Positions 16,237 through 25,982 of a stretch of DNA of 64,000 bases are shown in pieces. The notes beneath the pieces were generated by a model. The model worked only from the letters and a program-made list of their open reading frames with translations. It made no database searches and was not told the DNA's origin. Position numbers and translations under genes: made by a program. Each line of letters begins with the position of its first letter. The stretch's first letter is position 1. Location of the stretch: positions 558,001 to 622,000 of the forward strand of contig CP046866.1 in NCBI GenBank assembly GCA_009789175.1, written 5' to 3'. This stretch comes from Salinibaculum litoreum (GTDB lineage Archaea; Halobacteriota; Halobacteria; Halobacteriales; Haloarculaceae).

Positions 16237-16890
16237 TCAGAGTGGGTCGTCGATGTCGTCGTAATTGACGTAGTTGAACGGGTCTTCAGCGGCCGGGTCT
16301 ACGACATCCTCCTCATCGGCGGTCTCGGTCGACGCCTCCTCGTCGGAGTCATCGCCAGTGACCGCCTCGGCCACGCTGGTATCGTCGACACCGTCGGATG
16401 CGGTCGTCGCGGAACCAGCACTCGTATCCGCTCCGTCGGTGCCGGTGGCATCAACCGCTGTCCCGTCTGTCTGTGCGTCCGTGGCCGAGGTGTCGACGCG
16501 GGAGCGGCGGGCAGCAGCGTCAGCCGGCGGTCCGAACCAATGCGAGATGCCGCCACTCTCCAACTGCGTTGTCAGGGACTCAGCCACGTCACTGGCGATT
16601 TGGCCAGGGTCCTCGTTGCAGATAAATGCCGTATGTGCTATCAAGCGGGCGATATTGTCAATCTGGGCTTGTCGCTGGTCGACGTCGTCGGCAGTCAGCG
16701 AATAATGCTCGATATGCCCATCCTGGTGTAACAACCCCAGCGTCACGGCCGCTACCCCTTCGTGGTCGTCGAGTGCCTCATCGGGGGCCTCATCACCGGG
16801 GACGAGCAGGTCAAGCAGTTCCGGTGAGACATCATCAGCGTCGGTCACATCACCGCCCCCCAGTGTCGCTGTCGGGTCGGAATCGGCCAT
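16237..16890 (-). CDS. acidic hypothetical protein
   Basis: 217 residues on the minus strand. Residues about 40-125 form a compact helical region (VAAVTLGLLHQDGHIEHYSL, then IDNIARLIAHTAFICNEDPG). The rest is an Asp/Thr/Ala-rich disordered tail ending in FNYVNYDDIDDPL, a possible short docking peptide. It is divergent from the RPA-like gene and shares a promoter region of about 110 bases with it, which suggests joint control. No family is recognised. Confidence 0.55.
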   Translation of the reverse strand: MADSDPTATLGGGDVTDADDVSPELLDLLVPGDEAPDEALDDHEGVAAVTLGLLHQDGHIEHYSLTADDVDQRQAQIDNIARLIAHTAFICNEDPGQIASDVAESLTTQLESGGISHWFGPPADAAARRSRVDTSATDAQTDGTAVDATGTDGADTSAGSATTASDGVDDTSVAEAVTGDDSDEEASTETADEEDVVDPAAEDPFNYVNYDDIDDPL

Positions 16891-17002
16891 CGTATGCCCC
16901 TATTACCGGCGCACCCGTATGAGTATTGCTGTCCTGTGGCCTCTGATATACTCCTGTGCAATCCTGATGGTTACTTACCACTGGCGTTCAACCGTCCGGG
17001 TG

Positions 17003-18670
17003 ATGGTACCCGGCGCGAACCGTGATGGCCCGACAGATAGCACCGAGGCGGATGCAGACACACCAACGGGCGATGCATCTGCCGTCGACGACCGCTTTCG
17101 AGCACCGGCCCGGCAAGTTGCCAGCTTGCTGGAAGTAGCAGACGACCTCCCAGCTCCCGATGTTGCCAATCTCCAGGCGGCTATCCGGGATACGTTCCGC
17201 TCCGCAGACAAAAAGAGCGTCGACGACGCCGCGGCCGCTGTCCTCGAAGACTATCTTGACGGCTCGCCGTACACTGCCGGTGACTTATATCGGCGTGTCA
17301 CGTCGCAAGTCCTGGGCAACTTAGAGTCAAGCGAGACCGGGAAATGGGTAAGTGTCACCGCAACGGTCGTCACAGCCCGACCCGGAACCGATGCGGACAC
17401 GGCACAAGACATCGTACTGGCAGACCAGTCAGGGACCTGTCCCTGTGAAACAAAAGTGGCGACCGCACCCGGGCGCTTAGAACCAGGGGCAACCTACGAG
17501 TTACGGAATATCATCCATCAGGGGGCAGACGAGTTCAAACCGCGACGACTTGAGGTGAATCGCGCCTCGACGGTCATCGAAGTGGACGCCGACCCGATGC
17601 TTCCTGACACTGTGACGGTGACGGGCGTCATCAGCAGAGTCCTGTTCCCCGGTGGTGTCGTCCCGGTGTGTGACGAGGAATATTGCGTCGAGCCCGTGCT
17701 CGCGGGAGAGTGTCCGATCCACGAGACTGTCTCCACCCCAGACTATCGCACGCAGGCAACAGCCATTCTCGATACGTTCCGGCCACCGCGCAGGCAAGTT
17801 GTCGCTCTCGATGCTGATGCTGTCGCGGCCGTTCTCGAGCGGTCCCCGGTGACCATCCGCGAGGCTGTGGCCGAGACAGGCGCGCACCCATCACACGAAG
17901 CTCTTGGGTGGCGAGCGCTGAACAAGCGACTGGTTGGGCGGTCGGTCACGACGACCGGCTATCGGGGCGTCCACGCACTCCATCCAACCGCTATTGACCT
18001 CGGCACTGATGACGCCTGTCGAGCGCGACTCCCTCCAGCGGGAACGCCACCAGCAGACCACCCCCAAACACCACCAGCACCGGCGGTGCCAGCGCTTGTG
18101 GACGAGGTGGCCGATATTGCAGTCAAAGCAGCGGGGGAGCCAACGATACATACGACAGCCACCGAGGACACTGTTGACGATGTCCCACCGCTCCCACGGA
18201 CACGGAACCTCACTCCCGACGGTGGCGTCATCCTTCCGACGGGTGCGCGAGCCCGCGAGGTCCACACCGTTGGCACGGTCGATAGGACGCGAGAAACAGC
18301 GTACGATGTCGAAGTAGAAGTGGCCGGTCAGGACACTGTCGTCCCATGTTCTCTCTCGAAGAACAGTCGGCGAGCTGACCCAGACATCGGAGACGCGCTC
18401 GCTACTGGCAAGCGGGTGTATGTCATGGGAGTGCCGCTACCGGACACAGACAGTGAGAACTGTCGACTGCGTGTATCAGCACTAGCCCCCATCACAGACC
18501 CCACAGCGACACTCTGGGAGGACATCATCACCGCTGCGACAGTCCAGCGAGTAGACCAGTGGGACCCCCAGACAGATGAAATAGACCGGCGAGCAGTGGC
18601 CGCAGGCACAGGCGATGCAGAAAAGTATAAAAATCTGATAGAATCAAAGCGGTATAGCGGAACAGGATAA
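17003..18670 (+). CDS. RPA-like single-stranded DNA-binding protein (OB-fold, zinc site)
   Basis: About 555 residues. An N-terminal helical region (about 25-110) is followed by an OB-fold (GKWVSVTATVVTARPG ... DIVLADQSGTCPCETKVA), then a second OB-like region with a cysteine/histidine set (VPVCDEEYCVEP ... CPIH) as in RPA zinc ribbons. A C-terminal OB-like region (VHTVGTVDRTRETAYDVEVE) completes it. Proteins of this type coat single-stranded DNA during replication and repair. The frame is open from 16919, but the first 28 residues would be a hydrophobic helix unlike RPA, and a TATA-like GATATAC box lies about 60 bases before ATG 17003, so I chose that start. Confidence 0.68.
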   Translation: MVPGANRDGPTDSTEADADTPTGDASAVDDRFRAPARQVASLLEVADDLPAPDVANLQAAIRDTFRSADKKSVDDAAAAVLEDYLDGSPYTAGDLYRRVTSQVLGNLESSETGKWVSVTATVVTARPGTDADTAQDIVLADQSGTCPCETKVATAPGRLEPGATYELRNIIHQGADEFKPRRLEVNRASTVIEVDADPMLPDTVTVTGVISRVLFPGGVVPVCDEEYCVEPVLAGECPIHETVSTPDYRTQATAILDTFRPPRRQVVALDADAVAAVLERSPVTIREAVAETGAHPSHEALGWRALNKRLVGRSVTTTGYRGVHALHPTAIDLGTDDACRARLPPAGTPPADHPQTPPAPAVPALVDEVADIAVKAAGEPTIHTTATEDTVDDVPPLPRTRNLTPDGGVILPTGARAREVHTVGTVDRTRETAYDVEVEVAGQDTVVPCSLSKNSRRADPDIGDALATGKRVYVMGVPLPDTDSENCRLRVSALAPITDPTATLWEDIITAATVQRVDQWDPQTDEIDRRAVAAGTGDAEKYKNLIESKRYSGTG

Positions 18671-19169
18671 AATAAATTAGGGTGAGAGTCATGAGCCAGG
18701 AGTGCATATCAGTCGTCGTGAATATGGTTCCTTTATTCACTTAACCAGTGATAACGACTGCTCACTAACCTGCGAAGTACCTTTTTCCGCCTCGGGTGCG
18801 CTCGCTACGCTCGCCCACCTCTCGGCGCAAAAATCTACGCTAAAATTGCTGAAGCCGAACGAAGTGAAGCTTGTCAGTGAACCGCGCTCGCGTCGCTCGC
18901 GCGGATGCTTGCTGTTCACTCTGTCACCTGTATCAGGCACAGACGCACGAATAGAATTGCCGTATGCACAACCACTGATATCCGCAGTTGTATGGACGAA
19001 TATAGCGAGTATAGGATATAGTACAAAGCACATAAGGGTAAATAGAAAGGCACGGCAAGAAATTGAACGGCCATAAGCCTTAGATACAGTAATCTCCTAT
19101 ACATCAGACGAAGTCCCATTGCACAGCTCGCTAATCAGTAATGGATTACAGAGTTAATTACACCGTACT
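18671..19169. other. AT-rich 499-base gap with nested hairpin
   Basis: The region is AT-rich at both ends with a GC-rich island in the middle. The island repeats CGCTCGC/CGCTCG words and contains a strong nested inverted repeat: AGTGAAC (18876-18882) with GTTCACT (18914-18920), and inside it CCGCGC with GCGCGG. A 124-codon frame crosses it, but its composition is not gene-like. It may be a terminator, an attachment region or a small remnant element. Confidence 0.45.
18876..18920 (+). repeat. nested inverted repeat (hairpin)
   Basis: Outer arms AGTGAAC/GTTCACT and inner arms CCGCGC/GCGCGG enclose a CTCG-rich loop. Two nested perfect arms in a gene-free AT-rich gap suggest a structural or protein-binding role. 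Confidence 0.55.
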
Positions 19170-20006
19170 ATGAAATTGAAACCATATACGCGTGAAGAAG
19201 AAAACAAGTACGTATCGATTCGCCAGTCGGGGACAATTGGTATCTCTAAGGATGCAGTTAATACCTATCTTGAGGGGGTCAAGAACGTCGAGTTATTCTA
19301 CGACAAGGGTGAATCCATACTCGGCATCGCAGGCGCTCGTGGCGACCGTGACAACGAACAGACGTTCAAACTGCATCGGTCGGAAGGCACTGGGACGATA
19401 AATGCAGGAGCCTTCCTACGGGGGGTTGGTCTAGAGACCGAACAGACTGAGCGCTACGGGGTTGCCGAGGAGATTGTTGAGACGCCCTCTGGTGAACGAC
19501 GCATGCTTATAGCCAGGCTTCGTGGAGACCCTTGGTCGGTGTACAACGACGAAGAAGTCAAAAAGCAGGAATCACACGCCATCCCCGACGTTACAAGCGA
19601 GGCGTTAGCTGACAGTGATTATTTCGTCTCTGTCAGGCAATCCGACGCTATCGGCCTCTCGAAAAAGCTTGTCGACACGTATCTCGAAGACTACAAGCAC
19701 CTACGTGTCTGCTATCACGAAGCGACAAATGAACTTATCCTGACACCCGTTCCGCCGGAACGGGCAGATGAAGACGACGTGTACACACTTTCCCAAACCG
19801 GTGGGTCCGGAACGCTCACCCTCAAGCAGTTCATCGAGGAGAACGGCCTGAATCACGAAAGCACGAAACACTACCACGTCACAGTAAAGGATGTCCAATT
19901 GTGGCCAGACGAGCGTTGCTTGTATTTCGTCGTCCCACTCAAACAGGACTTCACCGATGTAAACGACATCCAAAACGGCCCAGACACCGTCAACGACGCA
20001 GCGTAG
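19170..20006 (+). CDS. two-repeat AbrB-like/haloarchaeal duplicate-domain protein
   Basis: 278 residues made of two copies of one domain of about 110 residues (about 13-124 and 149-260). Each opens with a [FY]VS[IV]RQS-x-[AT]IG[IL]SK-x2-V-x-TYLE block. It continues with a strand ending near LGI or LIL, a GSGT- or GTGT-type turn before [KN]xF[LI], and a Y[HG]V strand. The opening block resembles swapped-hairpin (AbrB-type) DNA-binding proteins. Similar single-domain proteins occur on haloarchaeal plasmids, to my knowledge without known function. It has its own upstream AT-rich region, and a T-run follows the gene (20022-20027). A DNA-binding regulator is the most likely role. Confidence 0.6.
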   Translation: MKLKPYTREEENKYVSIRQSGTIGISKDAVNTYLEGVKNVELFYDKGESILGIAGARGDRDNEQTFKLHRSEGTGTINAGAFLRGVGLETEQTERYGVAEEIVETPSGERRMLIARLRGDPWSVYNDEEVKKQESHAIPDVTSEALADSDYFVSVRQSDAIGLSKKLVDTYLEDYKHLRVCYHEATNELILTPVPPERADEDDVYTLSQTGGSGTLTLKQFIEENGLNHESTKHYHVTVKDVQLWPDERCLYFVVPLKQDFTDVNDIQNGPDTVNDAA

Positions 20007-20019
20007 CAGTCGTTGTGTG

Positions 20020-20030
20020 GTTTTTTATTC
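20020..20030 (+). terminator. T-run after the two-repeat protein gene
   Basis: GGTTTTTTATT lies 15-25 bases past the stop codon at 20006. Oligo-T tracts of this kind end transcription in haloarchaea. No hairpin precedes it. Confidence 0.4.
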
Positions 20031-20143
20031 ACTTAAGCAGCGAGATACTGTTCGATAACAGTAGTTGGTAATACGGTTTCTTTATTCAGAGTGGCTCTTG
20101 GAAATATAGCGTGATATGACACCTAGGCGAACTCCGCTGGCTT

Positions 20144-20536
20144 TCAATTCCTATAGCCGAAACCCACGACAATTCCAAGTGTGACAAGACCTACTGTTAT
20201 GACGTAAATTCCTCTCCAGTACCCCACCATTATGAGGTTCGTACCCGTTATGACCGTAATCATCAAACCCGCTTCAAAAATATGTTTGGCAGTTGTACTT
20301 ATGCCCTCTTTACCTTTCAGTGACTTCTCGTATATTGAGCCAGCAGAATGGATAGAAGCGACAAGAATACTGCCCCCGACAAGCAAGCCAAGCAAAAGGT
20401 CACGAGCCAGTAGTCCTTGAACGTGTAAATATCCTAGAATTGGAATGGTGAAGAGATACAACGTAGTAGATGTGTGATACAAAGAGTCGGCAGGTGCAGG
20501 GAGATGGTTCCCTGGCAAGTGGTTTGAATCAGTCAT
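20144..20536 (-). CDS. small polytopic membrane protein
   Basis: 130 residues on the minus strand with four hydrophobic segments (about 27-45, 48-66, 88-108 and 111-128). The N-terminus is His/Pro-rich and probably cytoplasmic. No motif is recognised. A TATATAAAT box about 25 bases before the ATG at 20536 suggests a leaderless transcript of its own. It stands between the two-repeat protein and the conjugation block, and its composition is AT-richer than genes further left. Confidence 0.6.
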   Translation of the reverse strand: MTDSNHLPGNHLPAPADSLYHTSTTLYLFTIPILGYLHVQGLLARDLLLGLLVGGSILVASIHSAGSIYEKSLKGKEGISTTAKHIFEAGLMITVITGTNLIMVGYWRGIYVITVGLVTLGIVVGFGYRN

Positions 20537-20557
20537 ACGCACAACTATATTATCGTC

Positions 20558-20568
20558 ATATATAAATC
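20558..20568 (-). promoter_or_regulatory. TATA box for the minus-strand membrane gene
   Basis: On the minus strand the sequence reads TTTATATATG, centred about 27 bases before the start codon at 20536, as expected for a leaderless transcript. Confidence 0.45.
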
Positions 20569-20765
20569 ATCAGAATGCATCTTTGGTTAACCTCTGTATT
20601 GACTCTCTCTCCTACTGTTGAGGTATGTACACTCACTTTCCCACTATGCACATTGAGCATAATTCCCGAAACAGTTTGAATGAATAAATTGTATTACTAA
20701 CTACTGATAAGCCTGCATGGGTAGCGTTGCACCAATTATATTTCTGAGAGCTGTCTCTTACAGAT

Positions 20766-21383
20766 ATGGCCCTCGCTAGCAGTCAGGTAGATGAGATCGG
20801 ACACTGGACGGGGAGACTCTTGGCGATTGCTGGCGTCCTGATATTCATCGAAGCTGCTAGCGGTGCCCTCAGTGATGTCCTACGTGGGATTCCGTTCGCA
20901 TGGCTTCTCACATCAGTTCCGTTTGGAATCGGGTTTGTCTTACTTCCGCTCGTGCTGCTTCGGTCGTATCAGTACCTCTCGGACCGGACACCGACAGCAG
21001 CTGTCGTCGGGGTTGCGCTCGTGGCGGCGCTTCCGGTTGGGAGCATCGTAATAGTAGCGTGGGCTGTTGCGGCTGACACCACTAGTCTTGTCCCCAACGT
21101 AACGGTCCTACCAGTCAAGGTTGATACGGTCTTCTTCACGCTCTTGGCCGTGTTCGCGTGTGGGATTGCGACATTCGGACTCTCTTTGCTTCGGTACGAC
21201 CGAACCCGTCTGCTCGGTGGGTCGTTGCTACTGTTTGGGTCAGCTTGGAGCCTCCCACTGATTGTCGTGGGACTCTCCGAAGTGTATCCGGGATGGCTAT
21301 CGCCGCTTCTCATCGCCTCAGTGGCAACAGCCATGATAGCCATCGGCTATTGCTTCCCGCTAGTCGAGCCTGAGAATCAATAA
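20766..21383 (+). CDS. polytopic membrane protein
   Basis: 205 residues with six likely transmembrane helices (about 15-35, 40-62, 77-100, 115-138, 145-167 and 173-195) and very short loops. No transporter, protease or enzyme signature is visible. It lies at the head of the conjugation-like block, so it may be a mating-channel component, but its sequence resembles many haloarchaeal membrane proteins of unknown role. Confidence 0.62.
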   Translation: MALASSQVDEIGHWTGRLLAIAGVLIFIEAASGALSDVLRGIPFAWLLTSVPFGIGFVLLPLVLLRSYQYLSDRTPTAAVVGVALVAALPVGSIVIVAWAVAADTTSLVPNVTVLPVKVDTVFFTLLAVFACGIATFGLSLLRYDRTRLLGGSLLLFGSAWSLPLIVVGLSEVYPGWLSPLLIASVATAMIAIGYCFPLVEPENQ

Positions 21384-21719
21384 GAACCAAACGTTGTACT
21401 ATATTACCAGCTACTGGTATTCACAACAACTACTAACCAATGCAACTTCAGCCAGATTTTTTGAACCCGTTGTTGTGGGGCCGGTAATCCTAGCTATCGC
21501 ACTCACTGCTTTGACATCACAGCGACCATCAAGAAGTATCAGAGTAGCACAGCACCGCAACAGTAAAGAGTATTCAGGGATTTGCTTTCGAGCAACAAGA
21601 GTGTGCCTAGGGACACGCTGCCTACCATCAACGATGGTCCAGTACAATGTTCAGGTCAAGAACGGAGTTGAGATGCAAGCAGTGACCACTCAGTGCCTGC
21701 GTCACAGGAGGAGCAAGTG
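21384..21719. other. 336-base gap before the conjugation genes
   Basis: A 108-codon frame crosses this region with a short hydrophobic stretch (VVVGPVILAIALTAL, about 21461-21505), but the rest is basic and not gene-like. In related operons a small pilin-like gene often precedes the TraC-like gene, and this could be a decayed one. A strong ribosome-binding site (GGAGG) lies at its end, before ATG 21720. Confidence 0.35.
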
Positions 21720-22757
21720 ATGGAGCAAGTCCCAGTCGCAGACAATATCATTGAGCAGAAACTGTTCGGCTTCCGCGTCAAGCGACTTCTCAAAGCGGTT
21801 GTCGTCCCGATGTCTCCCTTCCTGCTGACGATGGTTTTCCCGAACACGCCCATCCTCATTTCGATGGCCGCATTTCTGTTCGGGCTTGCTATCGGTAGTG
21901 TCGCCTTCTTCAAGACGCCACCAAGCCAGGAACCACATCTCTGGATTTGGAACGCCATCCGGCTGAACCTTACCGAGGGAGAGTACGAGCGCCAGCCGGT
22001 CGGTGAGGAAGTCACCTATCAAGACAACTACCAAGCTATCACGCCTGAAGACGGCACGAAACGGACCAAAACAGCGCCTGCACCACAAGATGTCTTCGAG
22101 CCACTAGATATGTTCGGAAATAGCACCAACACGCTCGATGTACTGGAGTTCGACCGGGTCGAAGATGACGGCATACTCGTGGCGGAAGACGAGTTCAAAA
22201 TGCTCGTTGAGATAGACCCACGGGACTGGCTGATACTCAGCAACGACGAACGGGCCAACGTATCACAGGCATACGCACGTGTCCTGAAAGGCGTCGAGTT
22301 CCCGTTCCAGGTCAAAGTCCTCCCGGTGGACTACCGTAACGAGGAATACGAGGAGCACCTCAAGCGAGCCCATCGCAAGCACGCTGACGACGAGCCAGAC
22401 ATCCTCACACACCTCCGGCAACAGCACCTGCAATGGTTAAATGCTGTCATCGAAACAGCAAGTGTGACCGAGCGAAAATACTATTTTATCGTCTCTATCG
22501 AACGCGAAGAAGAGAGCGTAGGGCTTCTTGATTCCTTGCTCTCTGGGGATAGCTCACTGGACGAAGACCTGTTGAAAAAAGAAGTATACGGCCGGGCAGA
22601 CGGACTGCAAAGTGACCTGACAAAAACGGGTGTTAGTGCAACGCTACTTGACAGTCGGAGCGAGGTCCTACGTGTCGTCTACTATGACATGCACGACGAG
22701 CTCCCAGAGTACGAGCCAGACCATGAACCCTTCACGACACTGGAGGAGGCGATGTGA
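21720..22757 (+). CDS. PrgI/TraC-like conjugation membrane protein
   Basis: 345 residues. Two adjacent N-terminal hydrophobic helices (about 28-47 and 50-65) are followed by a long soluble alpha/beta region (about 130-330) that resembles the N-terminal, ATPase-free part of TraC/VirB4 proteins. This arrangement (PrgI-like membrane domain plus VirB4-like N-domain) is typical of archaeal and Gram-positive conjugation operons, directly before the ATPase. The ATG at 21720 is set by a GGAGG 8 bases upstream. Three bases separate its stop from the next gene. It presumably anchors the VirB4-like ATPase to the membrane. Confidence 0.68.
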   Translation: MEQVPVADNIIEQKLFGFRVKRLLKAVVVPMSPFLLTMVFPNTPILISMAAFLFGLAIGSVAFFKTPPSQEPHLWIWNAIRLNLTEGEYERQPVGEEVTYQDNYQAITPEDGTKRTKTAPAPQDVFEPLDMFGNSTNTLDVLEFDRVEDDGILVAEDEFKMLVEIDPRDWLILSNDERANVSQAYARVLKGVEFPFQVKVLPVDYRNEEYEEHLKRAHRKHADDEPDILTHLRQQHLQWLNAVIETASVTERKYYFIVSIEREEESVGLLDSLLSGDSSLDEDLLKKEVYGRADGLQSDLTKTGVSATLLDSRSEVLRVVYYDMHDELPEYEPDHEPFTTLEEAM

Positions 22758-22760
22758 GCT

Positions 22761-24869
22761 ATGCTGGAATGGCTACTCGGTAGTGAAGATACGGACGAGT
22801 ACGAGAACGTCGCGGCTAGTGAACTCTCCGGGGAAGAGATGGAAGCCGTCATCGACCACCTCGAATCTATCGATGAGGAACCAACACAGGCGAACATCGA
22901 AACGTACGCCGCCGATGTCCTCGGTGGGGACGAAGAGCTTGTCTCACCGTTTGCGAACGCAGACCAGCGTGAGCGGATGGACAAGGAGATGGTCGCAGTC
23001 AACCACATCGAAGAAAAACAGGACCATCACGTCCGTGATGGCAAGTTCTCACGGATATTGACCGTCGCATCATTGCCCCGCACGGTCTCAGCAGGCTGGC
23101 TGGTCCCCCTAACACTCCATAAAGAGAACGTTCGCCTTTCGATGCACGTCCGACCCCGCGAGACCAAGGAGATGAAAGACAAACTCCAACAACGGGTCAC
23201 ACAGATGAAATCTGCGATCATGTTCAAGCAAGAGCGCGGACGCGTGGACGTGTACGAAGAGCAAGAGGAACAAAAAGAACTCGAACGCCTCCTCCGGCAG
23301 CTCATCGAAGGCACCACCGACCTGTTCGATGTCTCACTATATGTCGAGGTAATAGCAGACACGAAAGAAGACCTCGATGAAGCAACTACTGAAATCACCC
23401 GTGACGCCGCCCAGCAAGGGCTGAACCTGAACCCCGTCGAGAACCGACAGGTCGACGCACTCCAATCCGTACTAACAACTGGGACCGATACGATTCACAG
23501 CTCGAATACTATCCAGCTTGAGGCGTTGGCTACTATGTTCAATATGGTCGAATCGACCATCGACATGGAAGGTGGTGTCATCCTGGGGTGGGACGACAAC
23601 GGCCGCCCTGCCCGGATAAACCGCTACGGGATGGCCGGACACTCGAAAGCACTCTCAGGGGCAGTCGGGTCGGGCAAGACGTTTGCCCACAAGATGTCGC
23701 TCCTCCACCACAAGTACCAGGACAAGCCAATGGAAGTGTTGATGTTTGACCCACTCGGCGATGACTTCGTAGATTTCGCCGAAGCGATGGGAGGTAAGGT
23801 AATCAAATTCACTGACGAGACGACGATTAACCCACTTGCGATTTCCGCCCCTGATAACGTCGATACCGACGAAAACCCACTAATGACGAACGTCAGAAGT
23901 GTCCTGAGTCTACTGGATACGTTCTTTGCGACATTCTCCGATAGCGCCCTCTCTGCAGAGGAGCGTGGAACGCTGAAAATTGCTATTATCTACGCCTACC
24001 TGAAATACGGCATCACGAAGGACCCAGCAACATATGGCAATAAAAATCCCACCCTCGACGATGTCGACGAAGGACTGGCCATCCTCGCACAAGGTGGACT
24101 CAACGCTGGCAAAGTGGTCTCACCAGAGCAAACAGGGCAAGTACAGGCCATCTCCGACGGTGGCCAACTTTCTGACGAAACACAGCATAACCTACGACGG
24201 CTCCGGGACCCACCAGAAGAATTTGTTACCATCGCAGAGAAACTTCGTCCCAAATTCGAGAGCTTCAAACCCGGCGGTGTGAACTCGAACCTAAACGGTC
24301 GCACCAACATCTCGATGGGGGAAACTGACGTGGTCTGTTTTGATATGTCACAGTTCGCAGATACTGGCAAAATGCCCCTCATCATGCACGCGATGTTGAA
24401 CTGGGCCTACGACAAAGCCCGGCGAAACCCCAACAAGATAACCGACGTGACCTTCGAGGAAGCCCACTACCTCCTTGAGCGCCAAGGGAGTCGGTATCTC
24501 ATCAACCTGTTCATGAGACACCACCGACACTTCCGAACTGGTATCACGCTCATCACGCAGACAGCTGAAGAGTTCCTAAAGACCAAGGGTGCGCGCGAAA
24601 TCTACGACAACTGTAACACAAAGCAGCTGTTCCATCAGGAGAACGTCAGCGACTCTGTCGCCGAATATTTCAACCTTAACCCACACGAAAAGAGCTTTAT
24701 CACCGAGGCCGCACAAGGTGACGACGACGAAACGGACTATTCGGAGTGTCTAATTCACACCACGAATCACGGCCGGCGGACCCTCGAAATCATCGTCAGT
24801 CCACACGAACAGCAATTTATCGAAGGGAACCTCACAGCCGATGACCTTCGGCAAGGGGGTGGCATTTGA
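22761..24869 (+). CDS. VirB4/TraC-like conjugation ATPase
   Basis: 702 residues. The N-terminal half has the VirB4 pattern (a KFSRILTVASLPRTVSAGWL strand-helix block near 93-112). The C-terminal half is a RecA-like motor: Walker A GAVGSGKT (about 300-307), a VLMFDPLGDD strand, Walker B-like VTFEEAHYLL (about 563) and a downstream LITQTAEEF sensor region. Such hexameric ATPases energise DNA-transfer channels and pilus assembly at the cytoplasmic membrane. It is co-transcribed with the PrgI/TraC-like gene upstream and the VirB6/TrbL-like gene downstream, with which it shares one base. The gene itself looks intact. Confidence 0.88.
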   Translation: MLEWLLGSEDTDEYENVAASELSGEEMEAVIDHLESIDEEPTQANIETYAADVLGGDEELVSPFANADQRERMDKEMVAVNHIEEKQDHHVRDGKFSRILTVASLPRTVSAGWLVPLTLHKENVRLSMHVRPRETKEMKDKLQQRVTQMKSAIMFKQERGRVDVYEEQEEQKELERLLRQLIEGTTDLFDVSLYVEVIADTKEDLDEATTEITRDAAQQGLNLNPVENRQVDALQSVLTTGTDTIHSSNTIQLEALATMFNMVESTIDMEGGVILGWDDNGRPARINRYGMAGHSKALSGAVGSGKTFAHKMSLLHHKYQDKPMEVLMFDPLGDDFVDFAEAMGGKVIKFTDETTINPLAISAPDNVDTDENPLMTNVRSVLSLLDTFFATFSDSALSAEERGTLKIAIIYAYLKYGITKDPATYGNKNPTLDDVDEGLAILAQGGLNAGKVVSPEQTGQVQAISDGGQLSDETQHNLRRLRDPPEEFVTIAEKLRPKFESFKPGGVNSNLNGRTNISMGETDVVCFDMSQFADTGKMPLIMHAMLNWAYDKARRNPNKITDVTFEEAHYLLERQGSRYLINLFMRHHRHFRTGITLITQTAEEFLKTKGAREIYDNCNTKQLFHQENVSDSVAEYFNLNPHEKSFITEAAQGDDDETDYSECLIHTTNHGRRTLEIIVSPHEQQFIEGNLTADDLRQGGGI

Positions 24870-25982
24870 TGAGTGTTTTAGACCCTCTTGCCGGCTTGGA
24901 GCCTATTGTCCTCGATATCCCATCGCCAGTTGATATTGCTACAGCAATTGTAAATCTGGTACTCAAGACCATCGCATTCGCTCTTGAGGACCTCATGGAC
25001 AATTTCTTCGAAGTCACCCTCTATGATTTAGTTAAACTAACAAACCCACTGGGGATCGACGCAGCAATTCAGGCATGGGGTGACGTACTAAGCGTTGCAC
25101 TCGTTCTATTACCGATACTTGTTGCATTCGGAGTGTTGTCTATGCCATTTGAAACAGACAAGCAGGTCGGTCTCTTTGACCAGGCATGGCGACTCACCCA
25201 AGTCATCCTATTCATCTCGATTTCACAGGGTGCTATTGCATTTGGTGTTGAACTCCATAATGCAGTAGTTGATGAACTAACGCCGAGTTCACCCGGTTCC
25301 AGTTGGTTCCAGCCAAGCGGTGCTACGAATCCAGCGGACTACGCAAGTGGTCAAGGTCAAGGTAGCATTGGTAGTTATGCAGCTTACATCTATCTGTTTC
25401 CAGTGTATTTCGGGTTGATGTCTCTCGCTATACTCATCTCCTATCCATTATTTGTCGTCCGTGATCTTCTCGTAATCGTCGTCTTTATTTCCAGCCCATT
25501 GTTGGGTGCGATGTACTACCTCAACTGGGGGCCAGCAGAAGCAGTGGCCGGATATGCAGCGACCATTGGACGGTCGCTGTTGTTCAACATTTTAGCTGGG
25601 CCAATCCTTATCCTCATACTCCGGTCGTTTACAGTGCTTCATAATAGTTCATACACACCCACCGAGTGGTTCTCAAGCTCTGTAGCTGCTTCTTTCTTTG
25701 GCGATTTGATAATCATTATGCTGCTGCCATTTGTGCTAGTGGCATTTATCTGGAAAACCGTGAATCAAGTTGGTGAGGAACTCGGCATCGGAGACGCCGT
25801 CGACATGGCAGGGACGGCAGTAGCCGGTGCAGTAACAGCAGGTGTGGGTGCTGCTGCTGGCGGAGCCGCTGGCGGAGCCGCTGGCAGCGGTAGCAGCGGT
25901 GCTGCCGCTGGCGGCAGTGGGGGTGCAACTGGAAGCACGACAGCAGCAGCAAGCAGTTCTGGTGGTGGGTCAGGGGGAACAT
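24869..25982 (+). pseudogene. VirB6/TrbL-like membrane protein, 3' end cut by IS copy 1
   Basis: About 371 host-encoded residues remain. At least six hydrophobic segments (for example ALVLLPILVAFGVLSM, LFPVYFGLMSLAILISYPLF and FGDLIIIMLLPFVLVAFIW) give the layout of VirB6/TrbL channel proteins, followed by a long Gly/Ala/Ser-rich tail. The IS begins at 25983 and the frame then runs 31 codons into it before stopping at 26077, so a chimeric protein can still be made. Because the break lies in the low-complexity tail, some function may survive. The rest of the original gene and later conjugation genes are missing. Confidence 0.7.

Noticed and set aside
18702-19076. 124-codon plus-strand frame in the AT-rich gap
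   Set aside because: Its residue composition is not haloarchaeal-like (few acidic residues) and the centre is made of hairpin repeats.
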